The notes under the pieces were generated by a model. That model saw nothing but the letters and a program-made list of their open reading frames with translations, was not told the DNA's origin and made no database searches. From Neptunomonas concharum (GTDB taxonomy: Bacteria; Pseudomonadota; Gammaproteobacteria; Pseudomonadales; Balneatricaceae): a stretch of 64,000 nt of DNA. The number at the start of each line of letters is the position of its first letter. Position 1 is the first letter of the stretch. Shown in pieces: positions 57,788 to 64,000 of the stretch. The stretch is taken from NCBI RefSeq assembly GCF_008630635.1, contig NZ_CP043869.1:2976501-3040500 (forward strand), given 5' to 3'. A program made the position numbers and the translations under genes.

Positions 57788-58884
57788 GGTTGTACCTCCC
57801 CTGTTGCTATCGATAACCGCTTAATTCCCTTTTCACCTACCAACACCCAACTATCAAGCGTTGCCGCAACGGCACTCCAGCCTCGACGATCGGCACTGCT
57901 TTTCACACTCAACGCTTGCAGCCCTTCTCCCGACAAGACCAAACCACCCAAACCGGCTAACATCAGTTTATTCTCAACGCTCGCTCCGGAGGTGAGGGAT
58001 GCATCGGTCGCAAGGCTAATCTGATCCCAACTATCACCATTATCTGAACTAATGAATAGATGCCCTCTCAACCCAAGAGCTAGTAAATGATTCTGATATT
58101 CAGCCAGCGCAAAAAAAGACCCATCATAAGGCGAATCCAAAGCTTCCCATTGCTCGCCTTGATCGAGGGACCGGAATAACATGCCCGCTTCACCCGCGAT
58201 GAATAACCCGTCACGAGTGGCTAAAATAGCATTCAGATGGAAACGATCTGGATTAGGCAGTCGGTGGGAGTAGATCGACCAATGTTCGCCGCCATCGGTT
58301 GTCTTCAACAATAAACCATAAGCACCCAAGACCCAGCCCTCTTGAGGCGTGCTAAACCAGACATCAAGAAACGGCTGTGTCGGCCCCTCCTCTTCAGCGA
58401 TCAGCGCATCATCTAGATAAAGTTCCAGCTCATCTAAGGGAAGGTCTGGTACTGCACTATCTCCCCCTGCATCGACTAGCGTTTGAAACTGAGCAATACG
58501 CAAACTGTTAAGTTGCTTACCTTCGAGTTGCAGCGTCCAGTTTTCTCCGCCATCTAGGGTTTTTAGAATGACACCATCATGCCCTACAGCCCAGCCTATC
58601 TTGTCATCGATAAACCACAGCCCCGTCAACATGACGCTGACAGGAGAGTTGGCTTGCCGCCAGGTTTGACCTTGATCATCAGAGAGCAAAATAACGCCAC
58701 GATCACCCACAACGACCAATCTAGAGCCGATATAGGTAACATCTAATAACAAACCATCTACCGCTTTGCCACTTTGTAAGGCAGGCACATGCAGCCTGTC
58801 AGCCGCCCCTACGTGCAAACTGATACCTATCGAGATAACAACAAGCCCACGCTTTATCGCACGGGACACCAAACATCTGAGCAT
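57784..58884 (-). CDS. YCF48-like BNR/WD repeat protein, exported
   Basis: 366 residues. A signal peptide (about 1-28, VVISISLHVGAA) is followed by a beta-propeller of the YCF48/Hcf136 type, with repeated 'S/T-x-D-x-G-x-x-W' blades (LSDDQGQTWRQAN, TLDGGENWTLQL, TTDGGEHWSIYS, SLDQGEQWEALD, SSDNGDSWDQIS). In plants YCF48 assists photosystem II assembly, but bacterial relatives next to RND transporters are probably periplasmic partners of the pump. A GGGGG site precedes the ATG. Confidence 0.9.
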   Translation of the reverse strand: MLRCLVSRAIKRGLVVISIGISLHVGAADRLHVPALQSGKAVDGLLLDVTYIGSRLVVVGDRGVILLSDDQGQTWRQANSPVSVMLTGLWFIDDKIGWAVGHDGVILKTLDGGENWTLQLEGKQLNSLRIAQFQTLVDAGGDSAVPDLPLDELELYLDDALIAEEEGPTQPFLDVWFSTPQEGWVLGAYGLLLKTTDGGEHWSIYSHRLPNPDRFHLNAILATRDGLFIAGEAGMLFRSLDQGEQWEALDSPYDGSFFALAEYQNHLLALGLRGHLFISSDNGDSWDQISLATDASLTSGASVENKLMLAGLGGLVLSGEGLQALSVKSSADRRGWSAVAATLDSWVLVGEKGIKRLSIATGEVQP

Positions 58885-58950
58885 TTATAGCCCCCACTTT
58901 TTATCATTATTTGGGGATCAACCGATCTAAGCCGTATTACCTACCCTGCT

Positions 58951-60135
58951 TTAGACCCGTTCAAACAGAGCAACAATTCCCTGCCCACCACCAATACACA
59001 TCGAAACAACCGCAAAGCGCCCCCGTATGCGCTGCAATTCATATAGCGCCTTTACCGTAATGACAGCACCTGTAGCACCAATCGGGTGGCCTAGTGAAAT
59101 ACCACTGCCGTTAGGGTTAACCCGCTCCATGGGCAAGTTAAGGTCCTGCACTACAGCAATCGCTTGCGAGGCAAACGCTTCATTCACTTCCCATAGGTCG
59201 ATATCATCAACCTTTAATGCATTTTTTTCGAGTAATGATTTAACAGCAGGTACCGGACCTATCCCCATATATTTCGGTTCAACCCCGGCAAAAGTGTAGT
59301 CGACTAATCGAGCCAGCGGAGCAATTCCTTGTTTTTCTGCCAACGCTTGATCCATCAGCACCAATGCTGCGGCCGCATCATTTAAACCAGATGCATTGCC
59401 TGCTGTCACTGTACCATCACGCTTAAACACTGGGCGAAGCGATGAAAAGTCCTCAGCGGTAGCACCCAACCTAACGTGCTCATCTTTATCAAAGGTTTGC
59501 GTTTTACCGCGAGAACTGACCTCTATGGGCAGGATCTGATCGGTAAAACGCCCGGACTCAATGGCAGCTTGCGCTCTTTGATGACTCAATAGTGCCAACT
59601 CGTCCTGTTGCTCACGAGTAATACCCCATGCTTGGGCGATGTTTTCAGCAGTTATCCCCATGTGAACATTTTCAAAAGGACATGTCAGCGCTCCAACCAT
59701 CGAATCCAGTAAGGCCGCATCACCCATACGCTGCCCCCAACGGGCTGCTGGTGTCCAGTAGTTAGTCAAACTCATCGACTCTGCGCCACCCGCTACCGCT
59801 GATGAGCAGACGCCCAACTGTATCTGTTGGGCGGCAGAAACTAAGGCTTGCAAACCGCTCCCACAAAGGCGATTGACAGTCAGGGAGGGAGTTTCCTGCA
59901 ACAAACCGCCTTTCAATGCCGCAACACGCCCCATGTAGAGATCTCGACGCTCAGTCGGTAGCACCTGACCAAATACACAGTGACCTATCTGTTCCGCCGG
60001 AATACCCGATCGAGCAACCGCTTCTTGAACGACTTTTCCTGCCATCTCGACTGGCGCTTCCGCTTTTAACGCCCCGCCAAACGTGCCAATAGCGGTTCTA
60101 ACGGCACCGGTCACCACAATCTGCTTTGCCTGCAT
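58951..60135 (-). CDS. Acetyl-CoA C-acetyltransferase (thiolase)
   Basis: 394 residues. The catalytic Cys91 lies in RLCGSGLQAL, the GHPIGATGA motif carries the His, and CIGGGQGIVALFERV carries the second Cys. It resembles BktB/AtoB/PhaA-type biosynthetic thiolases more than FadA, and could supply acetoacetyl-CoA for PHB, ketone-body use or amino-acid degradation. It is the promoter-proximal gene of a possible four-gene unit: 66 bp separate it from the YCF48 gene. Confidence 0.93.
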   Translation of the reverse strand: MQAKQIVVTGAVRTAIGTFGGALKAEAPVEMAGKVVQEAVARSGIPAEQIGHCVFGQVLPTERRDLYMGRVAALKGGLLQETPSLTVNRLCGSGLQALVSAAQQIQLGVCSSAVAGGAESMSLTNYWTPAARWGQRMGDAALLDSMVGALTCPFENVHMGITAENIAQAWGITREQQDELALLSHQRAQAAIESGRFTDQILPIEVSSRGKTQTFDKDEHVRLGATAEDFSSLRPVFKRDGTVTAGNASGLNDAAAALVLMDQALAEKQGIAPLARLVDYTFAGVEPKYMGIGPVPAVKSLLEKNALKVDDIDLWEVNEAFASQAIAVVQDLNLPMERVNPNGSGISLGHPIGATGAVITVKALYELQRIRGRFAVVSMCIGGGQGIVALFERV

Positions 60136-60244
60136 TTGTCCTTCCTATTTATTGAGTGCCCCAAACATGAAGATACAGAGGGCTGATGATTGCTCAACAG
60201 CATCGACTGTCTAGGGTTTTAGCTCAATAACAGAACATCTCAAT

Positions 60245-60265
60245 ATGAATGACATTATCGTTCAT
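60245..60265. promoter_or_regulatory. Candidate operator between thiolase and livJ
   Basis: ATGAATG (60245-60251) and CGTTCAT (60259-60265) form an inverted repeat with one mismatch in seven and a 7-base spacer. It lies 110 bp upstream of the thiolase start and 144 bp upstream of livJ. The TGAA(C/T)G...CGTTCA half-sites resemble operators of TetR-family repressors. There is no such regulator gene adjacent. Confidence 0.4.
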
Positions 60266-60408
60266 TGGTAAAATCTGGAAAATAGTTTCCTATAGTAAAC
60301 ATTGATTTTTTGCTGGCTTTATAGTTAATTCTACCTGTCAAACAAAATAACTATATTGTCCCAAATTCGATACAACGCAATTTAGAGGACGGAGAGGGTA
60401 TATTTCCC

Positions 60409-61521
60409 ATGAAAAAGTTTACTCGTACGCTGCTTTCAGTTGGTACAGCAATTTGCCTATATGGCGCTACAGCTCACGCTGACACAATCAAAATCGGCTT
60501 GGCAGGACCAGCAACCGGCCCTGTTGCGCAATATGGCGACATGCAAAAGGTCGGCGTTATGGCGGCTATTGAACAGATCAATAAAGCCGGCGGCGTTAAC
60601 GGCATGAAACTCGAAGGTGTTATTTATGATGACGCTTGCGACCCTAAACAGGCCGTTGCTGTTGCTAACAAAATCGTTAACGATGGTGTTCAGCATGTCG
60701 TAGGCCATCTGTGTTCATCTTCAACTGAACCTGCTTCTGATATCTATGAAGAAGAAGGTGTTCTGATGATTACTGCAGCGTCTACCTCTCCGACCATTAC
60801 GGAAAAAGGTCACCAAATGATCTTCCGTACCATTGGCCTAGACAGCCTGCAGGGACCTTTCGCAGCACAGTATGTTATCGATAAAGTGAAGCCTCAAAAT
60901 ATGGCTATCATCCACGATAAGCAGCAATACGGCGAAGGTCTGGCAACAGCGGTGAAGAACACAGTTGAGGCCGCTGGCATTAAACCCGTTATGTTCGAAG
61001 GTGTAACAGCAGGCGACAAAGACTTCTCTGCTCTTATCGCTAAACTGAAGAAAAACAACGTAGATTTCGTCTACTACGGTGGCTACCACCCAGAGCTGGG
61101 CCTAATTCTGCGTCAGTCCAAAGAGAAAGGCTTAGATGCTAAATTCATGGGTCCAGAAGGTGTGGGCAACCCGGATATCTCTAAAATTGCTGGCGAAGCA
61201 TCTGAAGGTTTGCTGGTAACACTGCCACAGAGCTTTGATCAGGACCCAGCTAACCAAGCGCTGGTTCAAGCTATTAAAGACAAAGGTGAAGACCCTTCAG
61301 GCCCATTCGTTTTCCCAGCTTACTCTGCGGTTCAGGTTATGACGGCAGCGATGGCGGCAACAGGCTCAACGGATTCAGCAAAACTGGCTGACTACATCCG
61401 TAACAACACCTTTGATACAACAACAGGTAAGCTCGACTTTGACGAGAAAGGTGATCTGACTCAATTCTCGTTCGTAGTTTACGATTGGCACGCTGATGGC
61501 ACTAAAACGCCAGCTAAGTAA
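60409..61521 (+). CDS. livJ: Branched-chain amino acid-binding protein
   Basis: 370 residues. A Sec signal peptide ends at about residue 24 (GATAHA-DTIKIG). The type I periplasmic-binding fold follows, with GLAGPATGPVAQYGDM, VVGHLCSSSTEPASD, ITAASTSPTITEKG and YYGGYHPELGLILRQ lining the ligand site. The match is to LivJ/LivK/BraC. It binds Leu, Ile, Val or related amino acids for the LivHMGF transporter encoded downstream. A GGAGAGG site precedes the ATG. Confidence 0.95.
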   Translation: MKKFTRTLLSVGTAICLYGATAHADTIKIGLAGPATGPVAQYGDMQKVGVMAAIEQINKAGGVNGMKLEGVIYDDACDPKQAVAVANKIVNDGVQHVVGHLCSSSTEPASDIYEEEGVLMITAASTSPTITEKGHQMIFRTIGLDSLQGPFAAQYVIDKVKPQNMAIIHDKQQYGEGLATAVKNTVEAAGIKPVMFEGVTAGDKDFSALIAKLKKNNVDFVYYGGYHPELGLILRQSKEKGLDAKFMGPEGVGNPDISKIAGEASEGLLVTLPQSFDQDPANQALVQAIKDKGEDPSGPFVFPAYSAVQVMTAAMAATGSTDSAKLADYIRNNTFDTTTGKLDFDEKGDLTQFSFVVYDWHADGTKTPAK

Positions 61522-61577
61522 TTGATTATAAGAATAATAGAGTCAAAAACGGATTTTGCTCTGAATTGACTCAATTG

Positions 61578-61613
61578 AACACCCTTATCCCGTGATCCGG
61601 GGTCGGGGTGTTT
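61578..61613 (+). terminator. Intercistronic hairpin after livJ, possible leaky terminator
   Basis: AACACCC (61578-61584) pairs with GGGTGTT (61606-61612), and CCCG/CGGG can pair inside. Only TTTC follows, so most transcripts might stop here and some continue. Excess expression of the binding protein over the permease is common in such operons. Confidence 0.45.
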
Positions 61614-61632
61614 CACTATATGGTTCCCGCAT

Positions 61633-62559
61633 ATGTCAGAATTTTTTTTATACCTGTTCCAACAGCTCATTAATGGGCTGACAATCGGGTCGACCTATGC
61701 CCTGATCGCTATCGGCTATACCATGGTCTACGGCATCATCGGCATGATTAATTTCGCTCATGGCGAAATCTATATGATCGGCTCTTACATTACGTTTATC
61801 GTTATTGCTGGCTTACTAGGCATGGGACTGGTCAGCCTCCCAATCATTCTTATTGTAGCGCTGATTGTTGCTGTCGTAATGGCCAGTACATACGGCTGGA
61901 CAGTAGAGCGTGTCGCATACCGCCCGCTTCGTGGATCAAACCGATTGATTCCACTAATCTCTGCTATCGGTATGTCAATATTTCTACAGAATTATGTTGT
62001 TCTGTCCCAAGGTTCTCGTGATATCGCTCTACCTCCACAAATATCTGGAGGCTGGACATTCGGTGATCCTTCTATCTTTGAAGTCTCCTTCTCATACATG
62101 CAGTTGATGATATGGGTAGTGACCTTTGTCACCATGGTTGGCCTTACTCTGTTTATATCACGCTCCCGTATGGGACGAGCTTGCCGTGCCTGTTCAGAAG
62201 ACTTAGGCATGACAAACCTGCTAGGCATCGATACCAACCGTATTATCGCATTAACCTTCATTATAGGTGCCGCACTCGCTGCTATCGCGGGATTACTGTT
62301 AGGACTTTACTACGGCGTGGTCAACCCCTTTGTTGGTTTCATCGCAGGTCTTAAAGCGTTTACAGCTGCAGTTTTAGGCGGAATCGGCTCCATACCGGGC
62401 GCAGTATTAGGCGGTCTCATCTTAGGTGTAACCGAAGCGATGACCTCTGCATTCTTCCCATCAGAATACAAAGATGTTGTATCGTTCAGCCTCTTAGTAC
62501 TGATTCTTCTATTCCGTCCTAGTGGTTTGCTAGGTAAGCCGGAGGTGGAGAAAGTCTAA
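61633..62559 (+). CDS. livH: Branched-chain amino acid ABC permease LivH
   Basis: 308 residues with about eight helices. The N-terminal [39 protein letters not shown] block is diagnostic for Liv[17 protein letters not shown] and [25 protein letters not shown] cover the coupling-helix region that contacts the ATPase. The stop codon overlaps the livM start by one base. Confidence 0.95.
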   Translation: MSEFFLYLFQQLINGLTIGSTYALIAIGYTMVYGIIGMINFAHGEIYMIGSYITFIVIAGLLGMGLVSLPIILIVALIVAVVMASTYGWTVERVAYRPLRGSNRLIPLISAIGMSIFLQNYVVLSQGSRDIALPPQISGGWTFGDPSIFEVSFSYMQLMIWVVTFVTMVGLTLFISRSRMGRACRACSEDLGMTNLLGIDTNRIIALTFIIGAALAAIAGLLLGLYYGVVNPFVGFIAGLKAFTAAVLGGIGSIPGAVLGGLILGVTEAMTSAFFPSEYKDVVSFSLLVLILLFRPSGLLGKPEVEKV

Positions 62560-63812
62560 TGAGTAAGTTATCTAATGCAATTTTTGCAGCGGGTATCGCT
62601 TTTGTGCTCGCTTGCCTGATGATCGGCGTCAAACTCAATACCGAAGGCACCACACTCACTGTCTCAGGTGCATCTACCGAGCAGTGGATATGGATTTTTA
62701 GCGGTATTGCCTTAGTATTTTTCTCTCAACTTTTCTCAGGGCAAATTGATGCGCTGTTTGGCAAAATGCCTCTGCCTAAGTTAAGCAGCCTTTTGCCAGA
62801 AGAAAAGAAGATGGCCACCCTCAAACCTTGGTTGCTAGCAGCACTGTTCGTTGGGATGATCATTTGGCCATTTATGGTTTCACGTGGCTCCGTTGATTTA
62901 GCGACCTTAGCTCTGATCTATATCATGCTTGGCTTAGGCCTGAACATTGTGGTCGGCTTGGCAGGCTTATTGGATCTTGGCTATGTAGCATTCTATGCCG
63001 TAGGCGCTTACACCTATGCCCTGCTGTCACAGTATTTCGGACTTTCTTTTTGGGCTTGTTTACCCATAGCAGCAGGGCTTGCGGCACTGTTCGGCTTTCT
63101 ATTGGGTTTCCCTGTACTGAGACTAAGAGGCGACTATCTCGCTATCGTAACCTTAGGCTTTGGTGAGATTATCCGTATCCTGCTAAACAACTGGACAGCC
63201 GTTACAGGCGGGCCTAATGGTATCTCGGGTATCGATAAGCCTACACTTTTCGGCTTAGAGTTCTCCCGTAGAGCTAAAGAGGAAGGCGCGACAACCTTCC
63301 ATGAGTTTTTCGGTATCGATTACTCAAGCTCATACAAAGTAATCTTCCTTTATCTGATTGCGGTTGTATTAGTGGCTTTTGTTATCTACGTGATTAATCG
63401 ACTCATGCGCATGCCAATTGGACGCGCCTGGGAAGCACTGCGCGAAGATGAAATCGCTTGCCGTTCGCTAGGATTAAACCGCACAGCAATTAAGCTGTCC
63501 GCGTTTACCATCGGGGCTTCAACAGCGGGCTTTGCAGGTTCTTTCTTCGCGGCTCGTCAGGGATTTATCAGCCCCGAGTCCTTTATATTTATCGAGTCTG
63601 CCATCATTCTGGCGATTGTGGTTCTAGGCGGAATGGGTTCTCAGATAGGTGTTATTCTGGCAGCGGTTGTCATGACCATTTTGCCAGAGCTGGCACGAGA
63701 ATTTTCTGAGTATCGTATGCTGTTGTTCGGATTATTGATGGTTCTGATGATGCGCTGGCGTCCACAGGGTCTGGTTCCGATGAAACGTCCTCACCTGGAG
63801 CTTAAACAATGA
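62559..63812 (+). CDS. livM: Branched-chain amino acid ABC permease LivM
   Basis: 417 residues. The N-terminal extension (first 90 residues, two helices, the DUF3382 region) is typical of proteobacterial LivM. The permease core has [32 protein letters not shown] and [24 protein letters not shown], the EAA-like coupling loop. It pairs with LivH as the transmembrane heterodimer. The stop overlaps the livG start by 4 bp (ATGA). Confidence 0.95.
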   Translation: MSKLSNAIFAAGIAFVLACLMIGVKLNTEGTTLTVSGASTEQWIWIFSGIALVFFSQLFSGQIDALFGKMPLPKLSSLLPEEKKMATLKPWLLAALFVGMIIWPFMVSRGSVDLATLALIYIMLGLGLNIVVGLAGLLDLGYVAFYAVGAYTYALLSQYFGLSFWACLPIAAGLAALFGFLLGFPVLRLRGDYLAIVTLGFGEIIRILLNNWTAVTGGPNGISGIDKPTLFGLEFSRRAKEEGATTFHEFFGIDYSSSYKVIFLYLIAVVLVAFVIYVINRLMRMPIGRAWEALREDEIACRSLGLNRTAIKLSAFTIGASTAGFAGSFFAARQGFISPESFIFIESAIILAIVVLGGMGSQIGVILAAVVMTILPELAREFSEYRMLLFGLLMVLMMRWRPQGLVPMKRPHLELKQ

Positions 63813-64000
63813 GTCAGTTATTACTAGATGTTAATGGGCTGACCATGCAGTTTGGCGGCCTAGTTGCCGTAAATAAGGTCAACCTAAAAGTTAAGGATCG
63901 CCAGATCGTTTCTGTTATCGGCCCCAATGGCGCGGGTAAAACAACCGTGTTTAACTGCCTGTCAGGTTTTTACATTCCTACGGCTGGCAGTGTCATGTTC
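63809..64000 (+). CDS. livG: Branched-chain amino acid ABC transporter ATPase LivG (3' end beyond window)
   Basis: 64 codons are visible from the ATG at 63809. They encode [21 protein letters not shown] and the Walker [10 protein letters not shown] near residue 44, followed by FNCLSGFY. This is the N-terminus of LivG/LivF-type ATPases. The gene is cut by the window edge. A livF gene is expected next but cannot be seen. Confidence 0.92.
   Translation, partial: MSQLLLDVNGLTMQFGGLVAVNKVNLKVKDRQIVSVIGPNGAGKTTVFNCLSGFYIPTAGSVMF

Overview
The window comes from a Gram-negative bacterium, most likely a marine gammaproteobacterium of the Oceanospirillales type. The reasons are the gene set (proteobacterial fadBA, etfBA, fadD, hemH, frmA/fghA, livJHMG, mscL, mscS, intracellular PHB depolymerase), the moderate GC content, a Fur-type operator and lipoprotein and Sec signal peptides. 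The genus cannot be fixed from the sequence alone. I see no rRNA, tRNA, CRISPR array, insertion sequence or prophage. The gene order looks like ordinary chromosome, with about sixty protein genes.

Layout. 0-4 kb: the end of a Cys/Lys-rich exported protein, then an intergenic region that appears to encode a Fur-repressed small RNA, an NlpC/P60 lipoprotein, a 2OG-Fe(II) oxygenase, a DUF4332 protein and a DEAD-box helicase. 4-10 kb: a CHASE-GGDEF-EAL protein, a D-lactate dehydrogenase-type flavoprotein, a peroxiredoxin-glutaredoxin fusion, an AraC regulator and a divergent AhpC/TSA-like protein. 10-17 kb: DUF1289, mscL, a qmcA-nfeD pair, a DUF1127 protein, rhlE, a DMT exporter, and a GST/TetR pair sharing a perfect 12-bp inverted repeat. 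16.6-29 kb: phaZ, lysE-araC, carbonic anhydrase, a Cro/C1-type regulator divergent from an exported beta-propeller protein, a MOSC protein, another AraC regulator, a MarR-GNAT fusion coupled to azlCD, and ald, with DMT transporters between them.

29-42 kb is dominated by fatty-acid oxidation on the minus strand: fadBA, etfBA, a four-gene fadD-DUF2889-nitronate monooxygenase-enoyl-CoA hydratase operon, and an acyl-CoA dehydrogenase with an SCP2 protein. 42-50 kb: a glycosyltransferase, an HD-GYP protein, the glutathione-dependent formaldehyde operon (frmA-fghA) with a divergent LysR gene, hemH, a DCC-family protein and mscS. 51-54 kb: a compact GTPase/Roadblock, Roadblock-like and Cache-HAMP receptor cassette. 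54-60 kb: a thioesterase and a thiolase/YCF48/RND-MMPL/UspA operon. 60-64 kb: livJHM and the start of livG.

Functionally, the window joins uptake and turnover of carbon reserves (amino acids, fatty acids, PHB) to acetyl-CoA production and electron transfer by ETF, with redox, C1-detoxification and second-messenger genes among them. The observations most worth following are the candidate Fur-regulated sRNA at about 431-557, the GTPase-Roadblock-receptor cassette at 51081-53912, and hairpins that appear to cover ribosome binding sites upstream of two adjacent genes at 21.2 and 22.1 kb.
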